Virus record (IMG/VR): IMGVR_UViG_3300025009_000358
Span: 1-25,285 of that record
From: a virus
Direction: 5' to 3' (one strand)
Length of the DNA stretch: 25,285 bases
Part shown: positions 8,147-15,723 of the stretch, piece after piece
Numbering within the stretch: position 1 is the stretch's first letter
How the letters are laid out: each line of letters begins with the position of its first letter
Program-made: the position numbers and the translations under genes
The notes under the pieces: generated by a model
What the model was told of the DNA's origin: nothing
What the model saw: the letters and a program-made list of their open reading frames with translations, nothing else
Databases searched by the model: none

Positions 8147-8862
8147 GCAATGCCCCCCTTTATCGTCAATATCAAATCGTCGCAATCAATCAATGCGCCT
8201 TGCAATTGCCATAGAGTTTTGTTTGCCGCCTCGACAATCAATTTTTGCTTTTCAATATCACCTTCAAGATCATGTTTTCGTTTTTCTATGATCGAGCATA
8301 CCACATCATAGTCATCGTAGCCATACCATTGTTTACACACAGACAGTTGCGATTCTTCCGGAGCCACAAACAGTATTCCGCGCTCCCTTGCAACACCAGC
8401 GTAATACTTCACGCCTCCACGCTGATGCGCATACTCTGATCGATGCGCCATGTTGATCCCGTATAGATATATTTCTTTGTACCCAAGATGGATTGCATAA
8501 GCCATCATGTACGCAACCGTAGAAGTGAATTCAGCCCCGACATTGGCGGCTATCGCATCGACAGGGTACGATTCAGACAACGGCATAAGCGGATCGTATT
8601 TGAGCATCACCACCGGAATAGAAACGGAATTGATCGCCGAGATCCTATCGCTGCAGTCTTTGTGCATTTCAAATAGCGCATCGACGCGATGGACGTCGTT
8701 CCACTGGTCATCTGATGTTGATGCTGTTTTATCAACTCCCAAAGATTTTGAATAAGCCGCGCTTGATATTGCCCATATGTCATATGATGTATCTGCATAT
8801 GGAGCGTCGCGTTTTGATGCAGTTGATCCGATTATGCAAACCTTGTCATTTTTTCTGAGCAT
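8143..8862 (-). CDS. MptE-like / DUF115-like Rossmann-type protein of phages
   Basis: The 239-residue product opens with KVCIIGSTASKRDAPYADT, a nucleotide-binding-like loop after the first strand. It continues with YDIWAISSA, an aromatic FEMH motif near residue 65 and, around residues 110-145, the helix-strand core FTSTVAYMMAYAIHLGYKEIYLYGIN followed by SEYAHQR (key residues only). I recognise this layout from phage and bacterial proteins related to 6-hydroxymethylpterin diphosphokinase MptE and DUF115, some of which are glycan-linked. The last 45 residues form a charged coiled coil. Its ATG shares one base with the tape measure stop (TGATG). Lying in the tail operon, it could modify a virion protein or a nucleotide-linked sugar, but the substrate is not visible. 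Confidence 0.55.
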   Translation of the reverse strand: MLRKNDKVCIIGSTASKRDAPYADTSYDIWAISSAAYSKSLGVDKTASTSDDQWNDVHRVDALFEMHKDCSDRISAINSVSIPVVMLKYDPLMPLSESYPVDAIAANVGAEFTSTVAYMMAYAIHLGYKEIYLYGINMAHRSEYAHQRGGVKYYAGVARERGILFVAPEESQLSVCKQWYGYDDYDVVCSIIEKRKHDLEGDIEKQKLIVEAANKTLWQLQGALIDCDDLILTIKGGIA

Positions 8863-10688
8863 CAGAAACCCCTCTGGTCATGCTTGACCGCACCGACCGC
8901 CAACGATTGCAACTGCTGTGTCGTCCAGATTGACCCTGATATATTCTGGACGATTGTTGTCCCCCCACCGCTTTGCATCCCGCCTTTGCTGTGAGGAACA
9001 AACGCAAAATCTTCTTTCCCGGCCTCTCCCGCTAAAAACAATGTAGGTTTATCAACAGTGCCAGACCCACCTTCCGCCATCGGTATCGCCCTTACCAGTC
9101 CGGCGGTTGTATATGCAGCCGCTGACAACGCTGTATATCCAGCTCCCTGTACGATGTTGCCAGTCAAAAACGCTTTCCCCGCCAATAGCCCAAACTCAAG
9201 CGCATATGATTCAATGACAGCGGCCACAGCTTCAAGCCCGGCTTTTGCAAAACTTTTCCAAAGTCCTTCGCCCTCGAGCAATGAATCCGCCATTGTTTTA
9301 CCCATTGCGGAGTACGCGGATTCTGTTGCGTCTTTTAGTCTTTCCTCTTTTTCTATAACCGCATCAAGTGCTATGCTTGACTCGCCTATTTGTATAGTCC
9401 AGTCGCCCCATGCGTCAGATATCTGCTTTACATCATTTCCGCTATCAATAGTTTGTTCAAGCCCTTTGTTTAATCCATCAAGCAAGCCCCATGTAGTCAA
9501 TACATCATCGCCCCATTCCTCGAATACGGCATCCATTGCGTCTATGTTTTTTAATGCGTCGGCGTCGTCTTTTGCTCTTTTTTCAGTATACTTGGCTAAT
9601 TGTTCTGCATTTTTTATTTCAGATTCGGCGGCTGAATCAGTACGACCTTTATATAGTTCTACAAGTCTTATCTGTTCTTTTATCGCCTTGATCTCATCTT
9701 CTTTGGATTTTATGGAAGAGTCAACTCCGCGCTTGTCATATTGTGTTATACGCTTTTGTTGTAAATCAGCAAGCTGTTGTTCTGCGACGAGAAGTTTATC
9801 CTGATTGCTTGCAGTACCATTGGCAGTACGATCCATCGCTTCGTTAAAATCATTCTGCGCTTTAAGAGCGGCCCCGATACCTTCCGCCATTCTGATCCAT
9901 GCTTCGCGCCATGGCTTCAAGTCTCTTGATATTGATTGGCCTAATTCTTCGTTAAGATCGCCTAGCGCGTTGCCAAGTTTCACTTTTACTGCGCTGGCGG
10001 TTTCTCCGGCCGCTCGCGCCGCTCCGCCAAACTCGCTGGCAAGCTCGCCCATGATTACTTTTTGAGCGCTGGCTATATCGTCAACGGCCATGAAGGATTT
10101 GACCATCTCGGATTGATCATCGGTAAGCTGGACGCCCACCTTGCGCAGTGCGCCGATACCCTCGATCGGCTCGTTGAGCGCCTTTCCTATCTGGACTATC
10201 GCTGTCTGGAGGTCGCTTCCCATGACCGTTGACATATCCATGGCGGTCTCTATGACTCCAGGGAATATGTCTCCGCCGATTTCCTTGAACGTCAACAAGA
10301 CGGCCTGCGCTGCTATTGTCGTCTCGTCTCCGAACTTCGTGACTTTCTGTAGCTCCAACGCCATGCCATGTAGTTCTTTGCTTGTCAATCCTACTATGTT
10401 CCCGGTTGACTTCAGCACAGCCTCAAGGTTCGATGTGGCAAATTCCTGCTGCGCCCAAGAATCCTCAAGCGCATCGGTGACGGCCTTTATTTTTTTAAAC
10501 GCATCGATGACCATCTTCCCGGCGGCTACCGGGCCTTGCATCACGTCGCGCATCCTGGCGAACGTAGCCCCAAGAGTTGTATTTGAGTCGCCGGTTTCCT
10601 TTGCTGTGCGCTGGTATTGTTTCAGCTTTCCGACAGCCTCGGCAACGTCGGCTTTTATCTGCAGCTTTAGCTCTTCAACCGTTGCCAT
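8862..10688 (-). CDS. Tail tape measure protein
   Basis: This 608-residue protein sets tail length and is probably ejected with the DNA. The N-terminal helix (MATVEELKLQIKADVAEAVGKL) and core (EPIEGIGALRKVGVQLTDDQ, preceded by an Ala-rich helical domain) match the conserved region of siphovirus tape measures. Residues about 270-390 are charged coiled coil. Residues about 480-550 are strongly hydrophobic (GLLAGKAFLTGNIVQGAGY), fitting a membrane-penetrating segment. The C-terminus is Gly-rich (SKGGMQSGGGTTIVQN). At about 0.15 nm per residue the tail would be near 90 nm, which is short to medium. The ATG overlaps the upstream stop (TAATG). Unusually, it lies before the tail tube and chaperone genes. 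Confidence 0.88.
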   Translation of the reverse strand: MATVEELKLQIKADVAEAVGKLKQYQRTAKETGDSNTTLGATFARMRDVMQGPVAAGKMVIDAFKKIKAVTDALEDSWAQQEFATSNLEAVLKSTGNIVGLTSKELHGMALELQKVTKFGDETTIAAQAVLLTFKEIGGDIFPGVIETAMDMSTVMGSDLQTAIVQIGKALNEPIEGIGALRKVGVQLTDDQSEMVKSFMAVDDIASAQKVIMGELASEFGGAARAAGETASAVKVKLGNALGDLNEELGQSISRDLKPWREAWIRMAEGIGAALKAQNDFNEAMDRTANGTASNQDKLLVAEQQLADLQQKRITQYDKRGVDSSIKSKEDEIKAIKEQIRLVELYKGRTDSAAESEIKNAEQLAKYTEKRAKDDADALKNIDAMDAVFEEWGDDVLTTWGLLDGLNKGLEQTIDSGNDVKQISDAWGDWTIQIGESSIALDAVIEKEERLKDATESAYSAMGKTMADSLLEGEGLWKSFAKAGLEAVAAVIESYALEFGLLAGKAFLTGNIVQGAGYTALSAAAYTTAGLVRAIPMAEGGSGTVDKPTLFLAGEAGKEDFAFVPHSKGGMQSGGGTTIVQNISGSIWTTQQLQSLAVGAVKHDQRGF

Positions 10689-11056
10689 TATTTGGCCTTC
10701 TCTTCGGCGATGGCGGACTTGACTGCCGCTTTGATGGTTGACCTCATCTTGGCACGCGCAGCTTTTGCCGCCGGGCGAATGTACGGATGTGCCAGCCTGC
10801 TCTTTGATCCATACTCCGCAATGTTGGCGTATACCGATTTGATGTACACAAACCCTGCATGGAGCATCGGCGAGTAGTACGTTTTCAGGTCTTCCTTGAT
10901 GTGCACTCCGTCCGGCTCTGGATCATACGGAGCGTTCTTTACAGCTGATATGTAAGCGGCATCTGTTGCGATCTTGATTATCTCGTCTGATATTTCTTCC
11001 GGGATGTTTTCATACCCGAACTTTCCGAGCGTACCTTTGATGCTGAGCGTAATCAT
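10688..11056 (-). CDS. HK97 gp10-like neck/tail protein
   Basis: This 122-residue protein belongs with the HK97 gp10-like family (PF04883). It shows the N-terminal helix (EEISDEIIKIATDAAYISA), the motif KNAPYDPEPDGVHIKEDL, and the C-terminal pattern A-E-Y-G-S...A-H-P-Y-I-R-P-A followed by a basic Ala/Lys-rich helix. These proteins act at the head-tail or tail-terminator interface. It overlaps the upstream DUF3168 gene (ATGA) and the downstream tape measure (TAATG), so it is translated as part of a tight block. The canonical order stopper, gp10-like, tail terminator is slightly permuted here, because gp10 follows the terminator. Confidence 0.82.
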   Translation of the reverse strand: MITLSIKGTLGKFGYENIPEEISDEIIKIATDAAYISAVKNAPYDPEPDGVHIKEDLKTYYSPMLHAGFVYIKSVYANIAEYGSKSRLAHPYIRPAAKAARAKMRSTIKAAVKSAIAEEKAK

Positions 11057-11448
11057 CGTTCATACTCCGGCGTCCAGTATACCATTCCGTGCCACCACTG
11101 CTCGTCTTGATCCCTGACCACGCGAGGCCCCGACGCAACCGAAAATATTACGTTGAGGTCTGTAGTCAAAGCCCCAGTGAATCTGTTCAACGCCGTGGCA
11201 AGCAGATTGCCTATCGCTACGCAACTAGATGCGTTCTTCGAGAAGATGTCAAACTGTATTTCAGGTTGCGCCGTGTTTGTCGAGCTGAATGAATACGGCT
11301 CGTTGCTCGGCGTTACAAGCTGATACCGGATATGGTCGGTATCAAGCTCATCTGGTGCCGCTCCATAATACACGTCGCTCCCGATGTACGCGGTTATCGC
11401 GGTCTGGGTGAGCATCCATGTATTGATTGCGGCTTCGATGGTTGCCAT
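11053..11448 (-). CDS. Tail terminator / tail completion protein (DUF3168)
   Basis: The 131-residue product matches DUF3168 (PF11367): an N-terminal helix (MATIEAAINTWMLTQTAITA), then GSDVYYGAAPDELDTDHIRY, a central strand with Q-P-E-I-Q-F-D-I-F-S, and the helix CVAIGNLLATALNRF. It ends with a W-H-G-M-V-Y-W strand. Family members form the ring that caps the tail tube and joins it to the head. The ATG shares a base with the stop of the stopper gene (TAATG), and its own stop overlaps the gp10-like gene. Spacing and position between stopper and gp10 support the call. Confidence 0.8.
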   Translation of the reverse strand: MATIEAAINTWMLTQTAITAYIGSDVYYGAAPDELDTDHIRYQLVTPSNEPYSFSSTNTAQPEIQFDIFSKNASSCVAIGNLLATALNRFTGALTTDLNVIFSVASGPRVVRDQDEQWWHGMVYWTPEYER

Positions 11449-11759
11449 TACTTTGACTCCACGGCGACGATCTGCAATTCGCGCCCTCGCTCATCGGGGT
11501 TTATCACGGCGGTGAACCTGAATCGTCTGCCGCTGAATATCCCGATGCTTGCTGTCGTCACTCCTTTGATATACCGCATGGTGATCTTGTGCGTCAACAC
11601 ATTGGCGGTTCCACCTAGTCCCTGATATTCCTTCCCGCTCATCGGAGAAATGTCACACGCGAATGTTCCGAGTAGTGTCAAGGTTTCAGTTGACGATACG
11701 CCACCGGACAGCCTGACATCGTATACCGCCATGCGGTGCCGAAGGCGTCCTGCTCTCAT
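11448..11759 (-). CDS. Head-tail joining protein / stopper (SPP1 gp16-like)
   Basis: The 103-residue product fits the phage head-tail joining family (PF05521): MRAGRLRHRMAVYDV at the start, a central GTFACDISPMSGKEY, then HKITMRYIKGVTT and GRRFRFTAVINPDERGREL, a small beta-barrel with a basic N-terminus. It would close the connector after DNA packaging. The ATG at 11759 overlaps the upstream stop (ATGA) and has AAGGGGG about nine bases upstream, so it is preferred to the earlier in-frame start. It is separated from the connector gene by five virion accessory genes, which is unusual since the two normally sit side by side. Confidence 0.82.
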   Translation of the reverse strand: MRAGRLRHRMAVYDVRLSGGVSSTETLTLLGTFACDISPMSGKEYQGLGGTANVLTHKITMRYIKGVTTASIGIFSGRRFRFTAVINPDERGRELQIVAVESK

Positions 11760-12511
11760 GACGTAACCCCCTTCCAATCCCCACCGGAAAGCACCGACAC
11801 ACTCTCAACTGTTTTCCATTCTTCGCCTGTTACAATCTGGCATTCTGACACAGTATACCACTGATCGTTGACACATATCAACCCGAGCGATGTTGACCCT
11901 ACAGATATAGACGGATTACCGACTTCCGACACGGAATAAATCGAGTCGCCGGATAGAACGTGTATCTGCCCTGTTAACGGCTCGCCAACCGATGACGCGG
12001 AAGTGATAGCTTCGGCGAGCAGGTTGTAGACAACCACAAGCACGGGAGAGCCGACGACAGACGATGATACTATCGACGTTGCTGTCAGCCCATGGATTTG
12101 TCCAAGCGCAGGCTCGCCAACCGATGACGCGGACGATATTGAGTCGGCGTACAAGTCGATGGTTGCTTGCACTTCGATAAGCTCAGGGTTGCCGACAGAC
12201 GATTCAGATGCAATCGACAAAGCGGCGATGGCGTGTGTTTGACCGACATCAGGTGTTCCAACCGACGGTGCCGACGCGATGGCTAATGCGGTCAGTCCAT
12301 GAACCTGCGCAATGGCCGTGTAGCCGACTGAAGACGCGGACGACGCGCCATTGGCGGTGAGATTGTAGACGGTTCCAGCGGCGGATACCGACAGTAGTTC
12401 TTGCTGGATTATCTCGAACGATCCGGTGCGTGTATCACGGACGAGGCTTCCACCCATCCATTTATTAGATCGTCCGTTTTTTCTCTCGCCGCGCACCTTC
12501 GGCTGGATCAT
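11756..12511 (-). CDS. Repeat-containing virion protein (about seven 22-residue repeats)
   Basis: The 251-residue protein has a basic N-terminus (MIQPKVRGERKNGRSNKW), then from about residue 47 to 205 roughly seven repeats of 21-24 residues. The consensus is h-x-L-x-A-x-x-I-x-S-x-S-x-V-G-x-P, for example HGLTALAIASAPSVGTPDVG and HGLTATSIVSSSVVGSP. The C-terminus has two copies of a short W motif (TGEEWKTVESV and SGGDWKGV). Similar Ser/Ala/Val/Gly repeats occur in phage fibre and neck proteins. At the DNA level the repeats share a core around ctcgccaaccgatgacgcgg. Its ATG shares one base with the upstream stop (TGATG). It is probably an extended surface fibre or collar component. No enzyme motif is seen. 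Confidence 0.65.
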   Translation of the reverse strand: MIQPKVRGERKNGRSNKWMGGSLVRDTRTGSFEIIQQELLSVSAAGTVYNLTANGASSASSVGYTAIAQVHGLTALAIASAPSVGTPDVGQTHAIAALSIASESSVGNPELIEVQATIDLYADSISSASSVGEPALGQIHGLTATSIVSSSVVGSPVLVVVYNLLAEAITSASSVGEPLTGQIHVLSGDSIYSVSEVGNPSISVGSTSLGLICVNDQWYTVSECQIVTGEEWKTVESVSVLSGGDWKGVTS

Positions 12512-13302
12512 CAGTTGCTCGCTATCTCGATATCATACTCCGGGAGTCCAAGCGCGGTTGAGTCCGGGCGGTTGTATACGGTCAGCGCGGAATCGGCAAA
12601 TATAAGCGGCGCGCCAGTCCCGAACATATCGCGCTGTTCGGAATATCCGGCAAAGGGAATACGGACATAAGCAAGCGGACGGAGTACAAGCACGTTGAAT
12701 GTCCCGACAGTGGACACGGTGGAAGTTACCACGTCGATGCGCTTGACACCTTTTCCACCGGGCATCGGCAAGCGGTACATGCGCCCAAGTATAGGGGCTA
12801 CTCCTGTGGCGATGGTGCCAGTATCTCTGGAAACGTCGGTGCCATCCGTGTATTGGATGCGGATTGACTGGCTTCCGGTCATTGCAGTAACTTGTTCGAG
12901 CCATATCTCGCACCCGGTAAAATCCGTCCCACTCGGTACCCGTGAAGCAAACGACGGTTGCCCTGTAAGCGTTACGTTGGCATTGTACGCATACGCTCCG
13001 CCTTTCCACAATAGGTCTGCAAGCATGACCTGTCCTGCCACGGAACAATAAGCATTTATGCGCGTTATTTTCCCAACACCATCGCCACCGAATGCGTTGA
13101 TGGTCGGACATCCGGTCGTCGCGTCAGTAGGTACCACTCCAGCAGCTGTATCGGTTCCGGCCAGTACACCGGCTCCGGGAGTACCGGCAAGGTGGAACGG
13201 GCTTGACCACATTTGAGCGACGGTTGTAATCGAGGCGGTCTTTTTCTGGAGAACCATCTGCTTTGTCGAGGCAAGATAATCGTCAAAGGTTGATAAGGCC
13301 AT
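12511..13302 (-). CDS. Conserved virion structural protein
   Basis: The 263-residue product starts MALSTFDDYLASTKQMVLQK and continues as a mostly beta protein with GTPGAGVLAGTDTAAGVVP, a TINAFGG turn and FTGCEIWLEQVTAMTG. I recognise this from other tailed phages as a conserved structural protein of unassigned role, usually near head or tail accessory genes. The ATG at 13302 is two bases after the previous stop; no clear SD is visible, so reinitiation is likely. In-frame codons further upstream overlap the preceding gene and read as its shadow, so the longer form was not used. A head or neck surface role is inferred from the neighbours. Confidence 0.65.
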   Translation of the reverse strand: MALSTFDDYLASTKQMVLQKKTASITTVAQMWSSPFHLAGTPGAGVLAGTDTAAGVVPTDATTGCPTINAFGGDGVGKITRINAYCSVAGQVMLADLLWKGGAYAYNANVTLTGQPSFASRVPSGTDFTGCEIWLEQVTAMTGSQSIRIQYTDGTDVSRDTGTIATGVAPILGRMYRLPMPGGKGVKRIDVVTSTVSTVGTFNVLVLRPLAYVRIPFAGYSEQRDMFGTGAPLIFADSALTVYNRPDSTALGLPEYDIEIASN

Positions 13303-13304
13303 GG

Positions 13305-13673
13305 CTATACCGCGTCCGCAAATCCGATATCGAATGCCGCAAGGGTAAACGTGTTTCCGGTTGTCACAGCTTGTGAGGCTGACAACGCACCAGTGGCAAT
13401 AAGTCGCGAATTGCCTGTATCTGATACCGCCCAATGGCTCGCAGTCCCATCCCCGGTAACGCTTCCGTCAGTGATTGCCGCGACTACCACCTTTCGTCCA
13501 TTTGGAGTCCTGTCTGTAGGCGCGCCGATTGACAACGAAGTTTTGTTGCCCAATGTATAGGTTGTTATCGCCTCGGCATATGTGGCCGGTTCTTGACTGC
13601 ATATATCAAGCCTGCCGCCATCATTTATCCCGGCGAGCGCAAGGTCAAAAAAGTAATCAGCTATCAATGCCAT
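13305..13673 (-). CDS. Conserved small virion protein
   Basis: This 122-residue protein is known to me as a recurrent conserved phage protein. It has a short N-terminal helix (ALIADYFFDLALAG), then DICSQEPATYAEAITTY with the phrase S-Q-E-P-x-T-Y-A-E-A, then S-x-G-A-P-T-D-R and G-R-K-V-V-V-A-A-I-T-D-G. It ends in strands with HWAVSDTGNSRLIATGALS and GNTFTLAAFDIGF. No function has been assigned that I can name. AAGGAGAAACT just before the ATG is a strong ribosome binding site. Its position within the block of beta-rich virion genes suggests a fibre-base or decoration role. Confidence 0.7.
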   Translation of the reverse strand: MALIADYFFDLALAGINDGGRLDICSQEPATYAEAITTYTLGNKTSLSIGAPTDRTPNGRKVVVAAITDGSVTGDGTASHWAVSDTGNSRLIATGALSASQAVTTGNTFTLAAFDIGFADAV

Positions 13674-13682
13674 AGTTTCTCC

Positions 13683-14459
13683 TTACACCGTATATTTGAA
13701 AAACAACGTCCCGTCGGCTTTTCCGGCTGCCGTAGGAGCCGATCCTGTGCCGTAAAATATTTCAGGCCGGTTTGTTATCGGTGTCGCTTCCGGCAACGCG
13801 ATCCCGTTTTCATCCACCGTCATGCGCACGTGTTCCGGGCCACTGCCGCCAGTCAGCAATAGAATCTGAGATCCTGCGCGGTTCGGGTTGAGCAGAAGTC
13901 GCGGAGCCTCGGCTTGGATATAAGCATCGTTAGGGCCATACTCCGGGTAATCCTCGGAGTCATAAATAGACGAGTCAATGCCCATGTCAACGTAATTTGA
14001 CAGGTCGCTCCCATTGTCGGCAGTCGCCACCCAATCGGAGGATGCAATTGCCCCTTCTTCGGTGTTGTTTATATTTGCCTGTAGCCACCCGTCAACAGAG
14101 CGGCCAAGCGCAAGCGGATTGTCCGGGAGCACATCAGGGAGGCCAATGATCACCGACTTCGTGTTTTTGTCAAACTTGAAATCAGAAGCCGCGCCAATTA
14201 CTCCGCCGTCGTTGAACTGTACTTCCTTGTCAACGCCTACCGGGAATTGCGGGCTAGACCACTCGGTGTCGTAATCTGTGCCGGTTTTTTTTGTAAGCTG
14301 TTGCCCCGTCGTGCCCCCGACAGGAACCCCTATTCCAGTCGCCACCGCTCCGACAGACACGGAAACCTGGGATATATTTGAAACCGTAATCTCAACAGGA
14401 GATCCATCGTCAACCGTAACAAGTATCGGCTGTTCTACCACTGTTACTTCAACACTCAT
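13683..14459 (-). CDS. Fibre-like virion protein (neck or tail fibre)
   Basis: The 258-residue protein has a Val/Thr-rich N-terminal beta region (about 1-45) and then the motif PVGGTTGQQLTKKTGTDYDT followed by E-W, a phrase shared by many phage fibre and collar proteins. A repeated strand-turn section (EVQFNDGGVIGAASDFKFDK) is typical of trimeric fibre shafts, where each short repeat ends in a G or N turn. The C-terminus contains YGTGSAPTAAGKADGTLFFK. It overlaps the preceding gene by four bases. Encoded in the head/neck block rather than after the tail hub, it may form head fibres or neck whiskers. A tail fibre is the alternative. Confidence 0.65.
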   Translation of the reverse strand: MSVEVTVVEQPILVTVDDGSPVEITVSNISQVSVSVGAVATGIGVPVGGTTGQQLTKKTGTDYDTEWSSPQFPVGVDKEVQFNDGGVIGAASDFKFDKNTKSVIIGLPDVLPDNPLALGRSVDGWLQANINNTEEGAIASSDWVATADNGSDLSNYVDMGIDSSIYDSEDYPEYGPNDAYIQAEAPRLLLNPNRAGSQILLLTGGSGPEHVRMTVDENGIALPEATPITNRPEIFYGTGSAPTAAGKADGTLFFKYTV

Positions 14460-14773
14460 TTTTTATCCCATACTGTAATGCCAGCGAGTTCAGTACGCGG
14501 GATACCGCCAACAGTGCGCGTGTAATACCATCTGAGGTTTCTGTTTGCAAGCACTCCGGTAAGCGTGCTAGCCAATGACAGCACGAGTGTACCGGCTGAT
14601 TCGTCCGTGACAGTGCAGGCAATTGCTTGTATGAGTATTCCGGCTTCGGTTATCCCTGCTTCAAATGTTTGCCCGGCAATTGTGCTCGCATAATCAATCG
14701 TCATTTCAAGCCCATCGCCAGCCATCTTGTACAGCGGGAAATCAGCCGGACGTTCGTCAAATGTTTGGCTCAT
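14456..14773 (-). CDS. Small beta-rich virion protein
   Basis: The 105-residue product overlaps the connector gene by four bases (ATGA). It reads as one beta domain: FPLYKMAGDGLEMTIDY, T-F-E-A-G-I, then LVLSLASTLTGVLANRNLRW and YTRTVGG..RTELAGITVWDK. This plan (linear-polymer-like strand, D-E-S-A-G-T turn, L-S-L, then R-W-Y-Y, ending T-V-W) is shared with small phage proteins placed at fibre bases and baseplate upper proteins. SD AAGGTGA lies eight bases upstream. I infer that it is an adaptor for the fibre-like protein encoded just downstream. The evidence is gene order and fold style only. Confidence 0.6.
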   Translation of the reverse strand: MSQTFDERPADFPLYKMAGDGLEMTIDYASTIAGQTFEAGITEAGILIQAIACTVTDESAGTLVLSLASTLTGVLANRNLRWYYTRTVGGIPRTELAGITVWDKK

Positions 14774-15714
14774 ATCGATATCACCTTGTCAAATCCGAGA
14801 AGCACCTTCACGCCCCACGATATATTGACTGGAGCAACAAACTGTGGCGTCGGGTTGCTGTCTTCCCTGTTTTCGTACAGGTCTCCGACAAGCATCATGA
14901 TCGCGTGTCTGACTTTCGATGGCACGCTTGAGGCAGTCGCTCCGTACCCGGCGGTATAGGTTATCTTGATCCCGGCAAGCTCGCGCAATGTCGCACTTGG
15001 CCACTGGTATCCATAAGCCGGAGTTACCCGCCCGACAAAGCCGGTCGCGTCAAGCTGGTATTCTGTAACTGGTGTCCATGTCGATGCAGTCCCAGCGGAA
15101 TCGATGTATGTTATCGATGATATCGCAATGGCAGGCGGCATGGGGAGTTCAAGCGCCCCGCATGGCCATGCGTCAAGTGTAAGCTCATACGTCCTGGTGA
15201 TGTATGCACGGTGTTGGAGCTCTTCGCAAATCTCCCGCGCCGTGGTAATCAGCGTGCCGATATATATATCGTCGGATGTCATGTAGTTTCCGGTGATGAC
15301 GGATGATCCGAAGTCGATAGCTCCGACCGCCACCGTTCCGACTACGCGGATGTATTGCTTTATCCCAGTGTAGGCTTTTTCATAAGTGCCAGCGGCTGTT
15401 ATCTGTGTATACGTCTGGCCAGGCCAGTCCGCATATCCAGCCCCAAGCGTGGCGCTTTCCTGTATTTTGTAATCAAGCGTAGCTCCGGCGGCAACCGTTC
15501 CGACGCTGATCTGCACCAATGCTGACTTGTTGAGCACGTCAACGCCAGTACCGATAATCCCGTAGGCCGCCGTTATGGGCCACGCGTCCGGGGCGATACA
15601 TATTGTTGATGCCACCTCATCGGCGAATGTGCCGGTATCGAGGCGGAGATGGGCCTTGCATTCCGCAAGCGTGACTGGTTCAATTGTCGGCGCGACGGAT
15701 ATTACAAGGCCCAT
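14770..15714 (-). CDS. Head-tail connector (phiE125 gp8 / HK97 gp6-like) with an inserted beta domain
   Basis: The 314-residue protein starts PTIEPVTLAECKAHLRLDTG, the hallmark start of the gp6/gp8-like connector family. It resumes at about residue 148 with DDIYIGTLITTAREICEELQ, R-A-Y-I-T-R-T-Y-E-L-T-L-D-A-W-P, PMPPAIAISSITYIDSAGT and the end V-P-S-K-V-R-H-A-I...L-Y-E-N-R-E. Residues about 34-146, normally absent from this family, form a beta module (LVQISVGTVAAGATLDYKIQ...YADWPGQ...KQYIRVVGTV) resembling free-standing phage decoration-type proteins. AGGAG six bases upstream fixes the ATG at 15714 rather than an upstream TTG. The connector ring binds the portal and extends the neck. Confidence 0.82.
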   Translation of the reverse strand: MGLVISVAPTIEPVTLAECKAHLRLDTGTFADEVASTICIAPDAWPITAAYGIIGTGVDVLNKSALVQISVGTVAAGATLDYKIQESATLGAGYADWPGQTYTQITAAGTYEKAYTGIKQYIRVVGTVAVGAIDFGSSVITGNYMTSDDIYIGTLITTAREICEELQHRAYITRTYELTLDAWPCGALELPMPPAIAISSITYIDSAGTASTWTPVTEYQLDATGFVGRVTPAYGYQWPSATLRELAGIKITYTAGYGATASSVPSKVRHAIMMLVGDLYENREDSNPTPQFVAPVNISWGVKVLLGFDKVISI

Positions 15715-15723
15715 TGACAACTC

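Noticed and set aside
9058-9804. Plus-strand open frame of 248 codons opposite the tape measure gene
   Set aside because: It is Ser/Ala-rich, lacks a ribosome binding site and known motifs, and mirrors the codon bias of the confident tape measure gene on the other strand.
10141-10722. Plus-strand open frame of 193 codons
   Set aside because: Antisense shadow of the tape measure N-terminal region; no SD and no recognisable protein features.
11756-12511. Possible CRISPR-like repetition
   Set aside because: The repeats are in-frame, degenerate and protein-coding, with no constant repeat and unique spacer layout.
12533-13111. Minus-strand 192-codon frame inside the 263-residue virion gene
   Set aside because: Rich in W, H, C and R, typical of an out-of-frame reading; fully inside a recognised conserved gene.
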